This document shows positions 18,892 to 27,838 of a stretch of 64,000 nt of DNA, one piece after another (position 1 is the first letter of the stretch; every line of letters starts with the position of its first letter). Origin of the DNA: an uncultured Eubacteriales bacterium (GTDB lineage: Bacteria; Bacillota; Clostridia; Peptostreptococcales; Anaerovoracaceae); NCBI GenBank assembly GCA_902774265.1, contig CACYHR010000005.1, positions 62,001-126,000 of the forward strand, written 5' to 3'. The position numbers and the translations under genes are program-made. The notes under the pieces were generated by a model. It made no database searches and was not told the origin of the DNA. It worked only from the letters and a program-made list of their open reading frames with translations.

Positions 18892-20115
18892 TCAGTATGA
18901 TTCGCCGATTTGTTCACTTGTACCAAGTGTCTCTGAATCTATGCGAACGCCGCCGCCGTTGTTGGATGAAACCCATCCTATCCATGTTTTGCCTGGATAG
19001 AGGTGAGCGTTTATACGTACAGGCTTGGCATCTGATGAGTCAGCATTATCGGTATCAGAGCCGGAATCGGAGGCAGCGGCTTGTGCTGCTCTTTCTTCTG
19101 CGGCTTTTGTAGCGGCTACATCAGTGAGAATGAGCTTGCCTTTTTTATTGATTTTCCAGGTGATATCTTTGGCATTGCCTTTACTGATCAGTTTGCCTTC
19201 ACCACCTGAGAGATTGTAATTGCAGTAGGTTATGGTGTAACCGATTTCACCCATGTAATCGCTCTTATCGATATATTCTGTTTCGTCGAAAAGAATAAGT
19301 AGATTATCACGTTCGAGGTCGTTGCGGAAAAGTGCTGTGTGGTATTTTTCGTCATCAGGGTCATATGTCCATACTGTAGATTCCCACGATGTCTTGGCAG
19401 AATAATCCACATGTATGCTTTCTGCATTAGGGACGCGTGTCATCCATGCGGCTTTGCTGAAACGAAGTTTTGTCTTCTTTTTTGGCTCAACCCTGAATTC
19501 TGCCTGCTCCAGTGCAGCCGGAACCTTGTCACCGTGAAGTATTCCGCGGTGTTCGATCGCGGTAGATCTGGTTTGATCTCTGCCATACAGTCCGACTTTG
19601 TCGTTGAAAGTCATCTGATCGATATGATCTACTTTATCATCTTTGAATACAGTGGTGGCACCAATATAATTGCCTTTTGAACTGCTTCTGCCCCAGTGAA
19701 TGAAAATGGAGTCAAACAGTTCTGAGAATTTAATATACGGCGGGCGGGCGCTTCTCATTGGCCCGATTATCTCAGGCAGTTTATTGTAATCCGCGTACAT
19801 CCAGAGCGTCCTTGTTATTCCGGCCTCAACTTCTCCCTGAAGTATTATGTCAGGTGAATATTCAGGATCATCCATTCCCCACTGTGGTCTGGAGTCAGGG
19901 CTGTTTTCCACTACAAAGGCTGCGATGCGTCTGTTCAGGGCATCTTCATCAAAGCCTTCTTCAGCTGTCATTCCCGTAAGAGGGTTTGCTTTTGTTTCGA
20001 CTTTGACCTCTTCGGGTTGTTCGGCAGGTTTCGGCATCATTGCCAGATAGGCCGTCATGCCGCATATGGCCAGAATTCCTATGAAAACAAATGCTTTTAA
20101 TCCTTTTCTTTTCAT
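18892..20115 (-). CDS. DUF3048 (YerB-like) membrane-anchored extracytoplasmic protein
   Basis: 407 residues from the preferred start MKRKGLKAF, which follows AAGGAG; an upstream in-frame start would add 13 residues. Residues 5-25 form an N-terminal membrane anchor or signal peptide. The body matches the DUF3048 family: VVENSPDSRPQWGM, GPMRSARPPYIKF, FIHWGRSS and a C-terminal VRINAHLYPGKTWIGW strand. An Ala/Ser/Asp-rich insert lies near the end of the first domain. The family is widespread in Firmicutes, extracytoplasmic and of unknown biochemical function. The gene is flanked by its own promoter and terminator. Confidence 0.88.
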   Translation of the reverse strand: MKRKGLKAFVFIGILAICGMTAYLAMMPKPAEQPEEVKVETKANPLTGMTAEEGFDEDALNRRIAAFVVENSPDSRPQWGMDDPEYSPDIILQGEVEAGITRTLWMYADYNKLPEIIGPMRSARPPYIKFSELFDSIFIHWGRSSSKGNYIGATTVFKDDKVDHIDQMTFNDKVGLYGRDQTRSTAIEHRGILHGDKVPAALEQAEFRVEPKKKTKLRFSKAAWMTRVPNAESIHVDYSAKTSWESTVWTYDPDDEKYHTALFRNDLERDNLLILFDETEYIDKSDYMGEIGYTITYCNYNLSGGEGKLISKGNAKDITWKINKKGKLILTDVAATKAAEERAAQAAASDSGSDTDNADSSDAKPVRINAHLYPGKTWIGWVSSNNGGGVRIDSETLGTSEQIGESY

Positions 20116-20168
20116 TACCTGTACTCCTTGTTCGGGCATTATAGTGGAGATCAATGGTCTTTATAGAT

Positions 20169-20197
20169 ATTATAATGTATTTCCCGAAATCTCTCAA
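20169..20197 (-). promoter_or_regulatory. Promoter of the DUF3048 gene
   Basis: Minus strand TTGAGA (20192-20197), 17-base spacer, TATAAT (20169-20174), giving a start about 45 bases upstream of the ATG. The rest of the gene-free stretch 20116-20612 holds repeat copy A; I see no gene in it. Confidence 0.7.
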
Positions 20198-20477
20198 TGC
20201 AACGCATCGCAGATATAGAAGAAAATATTGTTAACGTTACAATTCATCCAACGATCGGCATATGCTGACCGTCATATACTGAGTATGCTTGAAGGGGCGA
20301 TTCGGAGACAGAAGCATACTTGTGGCACATATTTGTGCTGTGGCGGAAAAAGCAGTGGCAATCAGTGATATACCGAAAGTATTTCACTGTGGGGCGGTTT
20401 GATGTTAGAATAGGGAATCACATACACGGAATCGAGCTTTTTGATTTGCACACATTGAATCGCGCTTTGAAGCATAA

Positions 20478-20577
20478 ATATAACAGACACCGGATGTCCC
20501 CCGCCTCTTAGGCGGCGGGTTCCATTTTCGACCATCAGTGGTGGGTAACAATCCCCCCACTGATGCTCTCAGGAGCT
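20478..20577 (+). repeat. Copy A of a two-hairpin repeat element (94-bp core)
   Basis: The core 20478-20571 is the reverse complement of 40329-40421 with one extra C in a C run as the only difference seen. It holds a short hairpin (CCGCC / GGCGG) and a long one (CATCAGTGG / CCACTGATG, extended by TGGG/CCCC). The tail GCTCTCAGGAGCT is shared with fragments at 16241 and 52363. The form resembles REP-like elements or the hairpin-rich ends of IS200/IS605-type elements, but no transposase is present. It ends 36-42 bases before the next start codon. Confidence 0.75.
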
Positions 20578-20612
20578 TTGAAAAGCATGCAGCATGAAAC
20601 GGGTTGGTTGGT

Positions 20613-23276
20613 ATGAAGAGATTGGTAAGACGATCAGTAATTATTGTAATGGCGGTGCTGATGATCCTGCAGCCGGGTTTTGGTTTGCTTTGTTTTGCAG
20701 ACGATGGTTCTGCAGCGGGCGCTTATGCGGATTTCACCGGCTTCGCAGCTGTCGAAGATATCGTTAATGATGCCGGAACTGCAGGAGTTGTCGATGCTAA
20801 CGGTAATGATGGTTTCGGAATTGACGGTAATGATGTCGGAAATTCAGTTAATGATTTTGTTAATACTGACAGTGTTGCTGACCTGAGCGATATCGATGAA
20901 GATGTTGCTGATACGGACCGGCTGCTTGTGCTGGTTGAGGAGGGCACCGGGAATAAGGAATTGAGAGCTATTGCGGATGATTCCGGGGCCGAAGTCGAGA
21001 GGGTAAGTGATTTTGAAGACGGAACCAGGCTTGCGGCAGTTCAGATTGATCCGGACAACATGCAGGAGACAGCTGAGAGTCTTGCTCAGAATGATAAAGT
21101 GCTTATTGTACAGCCAAATTATAAGTACAGGCTGGAAGACACGACTGTGGGAAGCGTCGATGCCGTTAGTTCAGATGATGTAAACAACATCAGCAGTTCT
21201 GCTGCAGCGGAGAACGGCAGCGCAGGAACTGCGATTTTGAGTAATGATCTCGAATATATATATGTCGAAGATGTCAAAGCAAACGTATACAGTTTCAGGG
21301 ACGGTACGGCATCTATAAGCAACGATAAATATCTGAAACTGCAGAGTTTCCTGACACAGCCGGATGCAAATATTTATTCCGGCAGTACTCTCAGAGGAAC
21401 GGCAGCAGGATGCGCGGATTTTGTCGGTGCGTGGAAATCGCTTAAGTCTGTGCCCGGTGTTTCCAATGGGAAGGTGAGTGTAGCTGTTATAGATACAGGA
21501 GCGCTTATAAGACATCCTGACCTCAGAGCTAATATTAATAAGGATTTATGTGTAACCTTTAATGACGGAAAGAAGGGATCTTTCACGGAATGGGACGGAT
21601 ATGAGGACGACCACGGGCACGGCACCCATGTGTGCGGACTCATTGCAGCGGAAGTGAACAACAGTCTCGGAGTTGCCGGTACCGCATACAATAGGGCAGA
21701 GGTATTCTGCATCGATGCTACAAATAAGGAAGACAACTCATTATTCACCACTCAGAATATCTGCATGTCGATCGATTATGCCGTCGAACAGGGAGCAAAA
21801 CTAATAAATCTGAGTCTTGGAGGCCTTTACAGGGATCTGCTGATGGAACGTTCTGTAAGTAACGCCTGGGACAAAGGCGTTCTCTGCATATGTGCCGCGG
21901 GGAACGAAGGATCCGATGCAGCTCAGAGTCCCGGAGATTCACCATGCGCGATCAGCGTCAAAGCAAATGACGTATACGGCAAGGCGACCGGTTCTTCCAA
22001 CTACGGCCCGGACAAGGATGTTTCGGCACCGGGAAGCGGTATGTTCAGCACCTGTCTCAAGACGACGAGGGACAGCAGCGGGAAGCTTGTCCCGGAACTG
22101 CCTCTTACGCCTACATATGAATACAAAACCGGCACTTCGATGGCGACTTCAGTCGTGACCGGCACAGCAGTTCTGCTTCTCTCAGAAGACAGCAGCCTCA
22201 CTCCGAGACAGCTCAAAAACTACATTTATACCAGCAGCGGACAGGATTCATATATGGGAATGCAGATAGAACCGGGATTCGGTATAGTCAACGCTGACAG
22301 AGCTGTGCAGAATCTCCATATGGGCAGTCAGGCAGTATCAGACATAATACTCAACAGGACATATGCCGAAGTCTGCAAGGGAGGCTCCGTCTCTCTGGAA
22401 TTTGCAGTGCTGCCTGCAGAAGCGGGAAGATCGGCAGACACGGCAGTGTACAGTTCTTCAGATGAAAGCGTTGCAAGCGTCGATCAGTACGGAATGATCA
22501 CGGGAACAGGAAAAGGTACTGCAGTGATCACCGTCAGCTGCGGAGGCAAAACCGCCGAATGCACAGTAAAAGTCCTGCCTGCGGAAGTAACGAATTTCAG
22601 CAAGAGGCCATATACAAAATCCGGATATCTAGAAGAGGATGACCAGACTGCGGTCGTGAAGGAAAATGACTGGGCTGAGTGGGAGTCATTTACTGATGTG
22701 TATCAGACAAAAATCAAATCTAAGGAGAAGCTGAAGATAGATCTGACGATGTATGGCATCGGATCTATTCCTTATCTGCAGATAACGAAAAAGGACGGTA
22801 CGGTAGTTGCCGGCAGGATATGCAGGCAGAGCGGCAGTATAAAGGATATGGCTATGTCTTATACTGCCCCGGAAGCAGGTACTTACCGGATAATGGTGCT
22901 GAACAAGCCATACAGCGGCACGGGAAATCAGAGCATCAAGTACAAGCTGACAGTCAACTCGGAGATAAGGGACCTCCCGGATGTAAGTATCAAAAAGCCG
23001 GTCAGCGGTAAGAAAGCGGTCACAGTCAGATGGGCAAAGCTCAGCAAAGCCAAGCAAAAGAAAATCTCAAAAATACAGATACAGTACAGCACTTCGGCTG
23101 CATTCACATCGGGAACCAATAAGACCGTTTATGCCAGAAACACAGCGTCGTCAAAAAAGATAAGCGGCCTCAGATCAGACAAATACTATTACATCCGCAT
23201 AAGAGGATATAAGAAAAGCAGCGGCGTAAAGCATTACTCAAAATGGTCAGAAACGAAAAAAGTCAGGACAAAATGA
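20613..23276 (+). CDS. Secreted subtilisin-like serine protease (S8) with Big2 and FN3 domains
   Basis: 887 residues from ATG 20613 (a TTG at 20604 would add three). A signal peptide is followed by an Asn/Asp-rich linker, an I9-like propeptide, then a catalytic domain with Asp (VIDTGA), His (HGHGTHVCG), oxyanion Asn (CAAGNEG) and Ser (KTGTSMATS), all intact. A Big2-type Ig fold (SSSDESVASVD), a PPC-like domain and a C-terminal FN3 domain follow. There is no LPXTG sorting signal. It probably degrades extracellular protein, feeding the amino-acid fermentation encoded downstream. Repeat copy A lies just upstream and no clear ribosome site remains, so expression may be altered. It is the intact relative of the frameshifted gene at 11488. 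Confidence 0.9.
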   Translation: MKRLVRRSVIIVMAVLMILQPGFGLLCFADDGSAAGAYADFTGFAAVEDIVNDAGTAGVVDANGNDGFGIDGNDVGNSVNDFVNTDSVADLSDIDEDVADTDRLLVLVEEGTGNKELRAIADDSGAEVERVSDFEDGTRLAAVQIDPDNMQETAESLAQNDKVLIVQPNYKYRLEDTTVGSVDAVSSDDVNNISSSAAAENGSAGTAILSNDLEYIYVEDVKANVYSFRDGTASISNDKYLKLQSFLTQPDANIYSGSTLRGTAAGCADFVGAWKSLKSVPGVSNGKVSVAVIDTGALIRHPDLRANINKDLCVTFNDGKKGSFTEWDGYEDDHGHGTHVCGLIAAEVNNSLGVAGTAYNRAEVFCIDATNKEDNSLFTTQNICMSIDYAVEQGAKLINLSLGGLYRDLLMERSVSNAWDKGVLCICAAGNEGSDAAQSPGDSPCAISVKANDVYGKATGSSNYGPDKDVSAPGSGMFSTCLKTTRDSSGKLVPELPLTPTYEYKTGTSMATSVVTGTAVLLLSEDSSLTPRQLKNYIYTSSGQDSYMGMQIEPGFGIVNADRAVQNLHMGSQAVSDIILNRTYAEVCKGGSVSLEFAVLPAEAGRSADTAVYSSSDESVASVDQYGMITGTGKGTAVITVSCGGKTAECTVKVLPAEVTNFSKRPYTKSGYLEEDDQTAVVKENDWAEWESFTDVYQTKIKSKEKLKIDLTMYGIGSIPYLQITKKDGTVVAGRICRQSGSIKDMAMSYTAPEAGTYRIMVLNKPYSGTGNQSIKYKLTVNSEIRDLPDVSIKKPVSGKKAVTVRWAKLSKAKQKKISKIQIQYSTSAAFTSGTNKTVYARNTASSKKISGLRSDKYYYIRIRGYKKSSGVKHYSKWSETKKVRTK

Positions 23277-23282
23277 GATTGA

Positions 23283-24155
23283 TCAGACGAATATCTTTTC
23301 TGTTTCGATGTATTTGATGAATTTGTTGAGGCTGTCTGTTACATGTTTTGCTGAATAGTGGAGTTCGAGGGTTTCGTTGAATTTGCCTTCGAGCGAGTAT
23401 TCGTAAAGGTTGCTCTTGTCTTCGGGAGCTTCTTTTTTCAGCATTATTGCAAATCCCTGGGCGAGGTCGAGGAGCAGGCGCTGTTTTGCTATTGATTCGA
23501 CTGTAGTGATCTTGCGGAATGTTGTTCCTATCGATTCATCTATTATCCTGCTGCAGTATTCGTGGTATGAACTTTCAGTAGCTTTGGTTATGTACGGCAG
23601 TTCACGGACGACATTTTGCAGAGTCCCGTATTGTTCAAGCGCTGTTTTGGAACAGTAGAGGCATGGCGCGCCGGAAAGAATTTCGACTTTTCGGAGTGAA
23701 TTCTTGCGCGGTATTCCGAGCGCCAGGATATCAGGGATCAATATAGCGTGGATCTTTCTTCTGAACAGTCTGTCATACAGTTCGTCCTTTGTGCCAAACG
23801 ATACCCGCATGCGAATGTCCGGATGCGCTGCCCTGAATTTCTCAAGAATAGTAAGATCGAAGAATTCCCCGTATATGCCAATATTCAGATCGTCGCCGCT
23901 TGCCTTGCGCACATGTCGCTTAAGATTATCATAATCCTTACTCAGTTCTTTAGCTCCGTTATAAAAAGTGTGTCCTGCCTCGGTAAGCGAACATTCACGC
24001 GTGGTGCGGTAAAAGAGCTTTACGCCGAGTTCATCCTCGAGCTGGGCGATGTATTTGCTCATTGTAGTCTGAGCGATATTGCATTTTTCGGCAGCCTGAG
24101 TGAAGTTCTCGCTGTTCGCAGCCGCAAAAAAGAATTCAAGTTTGCTTAGATCCAT
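23283..24155 (-). CDS. LysR-family transcriptional regulator
   Basis: 290 residues from MDLSKLEFF, which follows CGGAGA; an in-frame start at 24230 is possible but lacks a site. The N-terminal winged helix-turn-helix (NFTQAAEKCNIAQTTMSKYIAQLEDELGV, in part) is followed by a linker helix and a periplasmic-binding-like effector domain. It is divergent from the hadI operon, with 302 bases between the two starts, so it is the likely regulator of the amino-acid reductive pathway. Inducer unknown. It converges on the subtilase gene with only six bases between stops. Confidence 0.88.
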   Translation of the reverse strand: MDLSKLEFFFAAANSENFTQAAEKCNIAQTTMSKYIAQLEDELGVKLFYRTTRECSLTEAGHTFYNGAKELSKDYDNLKRHVRKASGDDLNIGIYGEFFDLTILEKFRAAHPDIRMRVSFGTKDELYDRLFRRKIHAILIPDILALGIPRKNSLRKVEILSGAPCLYCSKTALEQYGTLQNVVRELPYITKATESSYHEYCSRIIDESIGTTFRKITTVESIAKQRLLLDLAQGFAIMLKKEAPEDKSNLYEYSLEGKFNETLELHYSAKHVTDSLNKFIKYIETEKIFV

Positions 24156-24300
24156 ATAGTTCTCCGTATATATGTCTGTTAATGTCATGTTCGAACATTG
24201 CGCATGTAATCGTTTGTAGTATTCTATCACATTTATTATGAAATGGAATAGATGTTATATATTCACTAATATATTTCAATAACGAAGTTGACGGATTAGA

Positions 24301-24328
24301 TTGATTAAAAAATAACAATAAGTATAAT
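24301..24328 (+). promoter_or_regulatory. Promoter candidate of the hadI operon
   Basis: TTGATT (24301-24306), 16-base spacer, TATAAT (24323-24328), followed by a leader of about 120 bases. The rest of the divergent spacer 24156-24457 is AT-rich and should carry the LysR sites; I could not pick one reliably and see no gene there. Confidence 0.55.
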
Positions 24329-24457
24329 TGGATTGTACGATTATTCAGACATAAAGCGTCTCAGACACGTGAAGATCAGGCATGTAATTGGTATGCACGA
24401 TGTATATATGCGAAGCAGCGTAATGATTTTGTCTGACCGCATATTTGGTAAAAAGAT

Positions 24458-25234
24458 ATGATAACACTCGGTATAGATATAGGTTCAACAACTTCAAAAT
24501 GCGCTCTTCTGAGAGACGGCAGTGATATACTTGCGACCAGTCTCAGAGTGGGCGGACTCGGAACTGAAGGACCTGATGAAGCCATGCAGGAACTGCGTGA
24601 GAGTTCGGGAATCGATCTCAGCGCTGTAGACCGCACTATAATAACAGGCTACGGACGCAACAAATATGAGGGCGGCGACGGTGAGGTCAGTGAACTGACA
24701 TGCCACGCACTTGGCGGCAGGCTTGTTTTCCCTGAGCTCAGAACTGTTATAGATATTGGCGGGCAGGACGCAAAGGTCATTTGCCTCAGTGAAAGCGGCA
24801 GGATGACAAATTTTGTCATGAATGACAAATGCGCTGCAGGTACAGGCAGATTTCTGGACGTTATGGCAAACATACTCAGGATGGATGTAAACGATTTCGA
24901 CGAGGTAGCTTCGGGATCTGTTTCACCGGCGGCGATATCGAGCACATGCACAGTATTCGCTGAATCAGAGGTTATCAGCCAGCTTGCAAACGGAGTCGAC
25001 AGAGCGGATCTGGTGGCAGGAATCTGCGGAAGCGTTGCTTCGAGAGTCAGCGCTCTTGCAAGGAGGGCAGGTGTTAAACCTCAGGTGTGCATGTCCGGAG
25101 GAGTTGCAAAGAACGGAGCTGTAAGAAGAGCGCTTGAAAAGAGCCTGGACACAGAGATAGCTTTCGACCCGAGAGCACAGTATTTCGGCGCGATAGGTGC
25201 AGCATTATACGCATACCGGCAGCTGCAGCAGTGA
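24458..25234 (+). CDS. hadI: ATP-dependent activator of 2-hydroxyacyl-CoA dehydratase
   Basis: 258 residues, ASKHA-fold ATPase of the HgdC/HadI/FldI family. GIDIGSTTSK is the phosphate-1 motif. Cys125 (NDKCAAGTG) and Cys164 (SSTCTVFAE) provide the ligands for the 4Fe-4S cluster shared by the homodimer. It injects one low-potential electron, driven by ATP hydrolysis, into the dehydratase encoded next to it, starting radical dehydration. First gene of the operon. The weak ribosome site (AAAAAG) fits the low amounts needed of a recyclable activator. The RNA element at 25285 lies between it and the dehydratase genes. Confidence 0.92.
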   Translation: MITLGIDIGSTTSKCALLRDGSDILATSLRVGGLGTEGPDEAMQELRESSGIDLSAVDRTIITGYGRNKYEGGDGEVSELTCHALGGRLVFPELRTVIDIGGQDAKVICLSESGRMTNFVMNDKCAAGTGRFLDVMANILRMDVNDFDEVASGSVSPAAISSTCTVFAESEVISQLANGVDRADLVAGICGSVASRVSALARRAGVKPQVCMSGGVAKNGAVRRALEKSLDTEIAFDPRAQYFGAIGAALYAYRQLQQ

Positions 25235-25284
25235 ACTGAACGAAGCAGGCTAAGATAAACAGATTATTAAAATATCGTTAAAAC

Positions 25285-25372
25285 AGTTCAAAATGCCGAT
25301 GCAGGCGGTATTGCATCGATTCCTAAGCAGTTCAGAAACCGGAGCATAATACCTGAAAGGCTGTTTTGAACT
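25285..25372 (+). ncRNA. Structured leader RNA element before hadB with two alternative folds
   Basis: A long closing stem pairs AGTTCAAAA (25285-25293) plus GCC (25295-25297) with GGC (25359-25361) and TTTTGAACT (25364-25372). Inside, CGATGCA (25297-25303) can pair with TGCATCG (25312-25318). Alternatively GGTATT (25307-25312), part of that hairpin, can pair with AATACC (25348-25353). A further hairpin (CCACT / AGTGG) follows at 25382-25397, before AGGGAGGAAAG. Exclusive pairings are typical of riboswitches or attenuators; no known class is recognised, and RNA processing is an alternative role. Confidence 0.5.
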
Positions 25373-25429
25373 TAATATATGCCACTCTGTATAGTGGTAA
25401 TAATATATGTCTATTGAGGGAGGAAAGAA

Positions 25430-26698
25430 ATGGCAGAAGAAGTCAAGAAGGCCGAAGAAGTAAAGAAGCCGCGCAAGCCGCTCGATCCTAATTCGGCGAA
25501 GTACAAGCTGGGAAAGATAGCGTCTGACGCGTTTGCCAACACTATCGAAGCTAAGAAGCAGGGCAAGCCTGTAGCATGGGTATCCAGTAATTTCCCTGTT
25601 GAGATCCCTGAGACTCTCGGAATCTGGACAGCTTATCCTGAGAACCAGGCAGCAGGAATCGCAGCGCGCGGCGCAGGCGAGCGCATGTGCAACGTAGCTG
25701 AGGCAGACGGATATTCAAACGATATCTGCGCTTACGCAAGGATAAGCCTGGCATACGCCAAGCTCAAGGAGTGCCCTGAGCAGGATGTAGCTATGCCTGA
25801 TGTGCTGCTTTGCTGCAACAACATCTGCAACTGCATGATCAAATGGTACGAGAACCTCTCACAGGAACTGAATATCCCTATGATCATGCTTGATATCCCG
25901 TTCAATCCTGATTATGAGGTATCCGATGCTCAGGTCGCATATGTAACAGGACAGTTCTGGGATGCAGTTCACCAGCTTGAGGATCTGTTCGGACTCAAGT
26001 GGGACGACAAAAAGTTCGAAGAAGTCACGGGCTTCAGCTGCCGCGCAAGCCGTGCATGGCTCGAGGCAACCGCTCAGGCAAAATACACACCGTCTCCGTT
26101 CAACGGTTTCGACCTGCTCAACCACATGGCAGTTATGGTTACAGCCCGCGGCAAGGAAGAAGCAGGCGAGGCTATGGAAACACTGCTCAAAGAGTATAAG
26201 GAAAACCACGAAAAGGGCGAGAGCACTTTCCGCGCCGAGGAGAAATACAGAGTTATGTTCGAGGGTATCGCATGCTGGCCATACCTCAGAGCTACTTCGA
26301 GAGGACTCAAGGACCGCGGCATCAACATGGTAACAACTATCTACGCTGACGCTTTCGGCTTCGACTATAACTCTTTCGACGAAATGATCCGCGCTTACTG
26401 CAGCGTTCCAAACGCTATCAACCTCGAAAAATCCAGAGACAAGAGAGTAAAACTCTGCAAGGACAATAACGTAGAGGGACTGCTCGTTCACACTAACAGA
26501 TCCTGCAAGCTCTGGTCCGGATTCATGGCTGAGATGAGCCGCCAGATCGGTGAGGAATGCGGTATCCCTGTTACAAGCTTTGACGGCGACCAGGCGGATC
26601 CGAGGAATTTCTCAGAGGCTCAGTATGATACACGCGTACAGGGTCTGATGGAGATCATGGAAGGCAACAAGGCCGATAGAGCAGGTAAGGAGGCGTAG
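25430..26698 (+). CDS. hadB: 2-hydroxyacyl-CoA dehydratase, subunit alpha (HadB/FldB-type)
   Basis: 422 residues, typical length. It has the 2-hydroxyglutaryl-CoA dehydratase D-family fold with conserved cysteines in LLCCNNICNCMIKW, one expected to ligate the 4Fe-4S cluster, and a charged Lys-rich N-terminal tail. With HadC it forms the heterodimer that removes water from (R)-2-hydroxyacyl-CoA through a ketyl radical, giving the (E)-2-enoyl-CoA. Start follows GGGAGGAAAG. The stop overlaps the next gene's Shine-Dalgarno region. The substrate could be the leucine- or aromatic-amino-acid-derived acid; sequence alone does not decide. Confidence 0.9.
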   Translation: MAEEVKKAEEVKKPRKPLDPNSAKYKLGKIASDAFANTIEAKKQGKPVAWVSSNFPVEIPETLGIWTAYPENQAAGIAARGAGERMCNVAEADGYSNDICAYARISLAYAKLKECPEQDVAMPDVLLCCNNICNCMIKWYENLSQELNIPMIMLDIPFNPDYEVSDAQVAYVTGQFWDAVHQLEDLFGLKWDDKKFEEVTGFSCRASRAWLEATAQAKYTPSPFNGFDLLNHMAVMVTARGKEEAGEAMETLLKEYKENHEKGESTFRAEEKYRVMFEGIACWPYLRATSRGLKDRGINMVTTIYADAFGFDYNSFDEMIRAYCSVPNAINLEKSRDKRVKLCKDNNVEGLLVHTNRSCKLWSGFMAEMSRQIGEECGIPVTSFDGDQADPRNFSEAQYDTRVQGLMEIMEGNKADRAGKEA

Positions 26699-26700
26699 TG

Positions 26701-27816
26701 ATGGTAAAGGATATTCTTGCAAAATTTCACGAGGTTGCCGCATCGCCTCGCGCACAGATGGATAAATACATGGCAGAGGGCAAAAAGGTCGTACTGACTG
26801 CTCCTGTCTACACACCGGAAGAGCTGATCCACTCGATGGGATTCGTACCTATGGGAGCATGGGGAGCTGACATGGAGCTGAACAGGGCCAAGGAATACTG
26901 CCCTGCATTCCTCTGCTCAATCGTACAATCGATACTCGAGCTGGGAATCAAGGGAGCATACAAGGGCGCAAGCGCTATCGTTATCCCTTCGCTCTGCGAC
27001 ACTCTCAAGACTCTCGGCGAGAACTGGAAATATGCCGTAGATGATATCAAATTCATCCCTATGACATATCCTCAGAACAGGAAACCGGATTACGGCATCG
27101 CCTTCACAAAGGCAGGTTATGAGAGAGTCATCAGAGATCTCGAAGAACTGGGCGGCAAGTATGACGCTGCAGCTCTTGTCGAGTCAAACAGTATATATAA
27201 CAAACACAATGCTTCGATGAGGAAGCTCGACGAGGTGCTCGCTGCTCACGCAGAGATCACTGCAAGCCAGAGAAGCGACATTTTCAAGAGCGCATTCTTC
27301 ATGACTAAGGAAGAGCACACAGAGCTCGTTGACCAGCTGATCGAAGAGCTTGAAAAGACTGAAGGCACAGCTGCAAAACTGCCTGTAGTCGTATCCGGCA
27401 TACTGACAGACGCTCCTCAGCTGAATGCTGTATTCGAGGAATTCGGAATGCATATCGTTGCTGATGATGTTGCTGCGCAGTCGCGTCAGTACCGCACAGA
27501 CGTGCCTGAATGCGATGATCCTCTCGATGCACTCGCAGTCAAGTTCGCAAACATGGACAACTGCTCTGTACTCTACAACGTAAAGAAACCGAGAGTACAG
27601 TGGATAGTCGACACAGCAAAAGCTCGCGGAGCAAAGGGCGTAGTAGTCGTAATGACCAAATTCTGCGACCCTGAGGAATTCGACTATGTTATGATCAAGA
27701 AAGCCTGCGAGGCTGCAGATCTGCCTCTCGCTCTCGTCGAAGTCGACAGACAGATGGTACAGTTCGAGCAGATCAGGACAAATCTCGAAACATTCAGAGA
27801 TATGCTGATGATGTAG
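26701..27816 (+). CDS. hadC: 2-hydroxyacyl-CoA dehydratase, subunit beta (HadC/FldC-type)
   Basis: 371 residues from ATG 26701, chosen over GTG 26698 because AAGGAGG lies seven bases upstream. It is a smaller paralogue of HadB in the HgdB/HadC family. Cluster-ligand candidates include the Cys residues in NRAKEYCPAFLCS. It partners the alpha subunit in the oxygen-sensitive radical dehydratase. Translationally coupled to hadB and followed after 22 bases by the CoA-transferase gene. Confidence 0.9.
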   Translation: MVKDILAKFHEVAASPRAQMDKYMAEGKKVVLTAPVYTPEELIHSMGFVPMGAWGADMELNRAKEYCPAFLCSIVQSILELGIKGAYKGASAIVIPSLCDTLKTLGENWKYAVDDIKFIPMTYPQNRKPDYGIAFTKAGYERVIRDLEELGGKYDAAALVESNSIYNKHNASMRKLDEVLAAHAEITASQRSDIFKSAFFMTKEEHTELVDQLIEELEKTEGTAAKLPVVVSGILTDAPQLNAVFEEFGMHIVADDVAAQSRQYRTDVPECDDPLDALAVKFANMDNCSVLYNVKKPRVQWIVDTAKARGAKGVVVVMTKFCDPEEFDYVMIKKACEAADLPLALVEVDRQMVQFEQIRTNLETFRDMLMM

Positions 27817-27838
27817 ATTATGTAATGGAGGAAAAACA

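Noticed and set aside
20320-20511. A 63-codon frame before the second subtilase
   Set aside because: Its end lies inside repeat copy A, it has no ribosome site and no family similarity.
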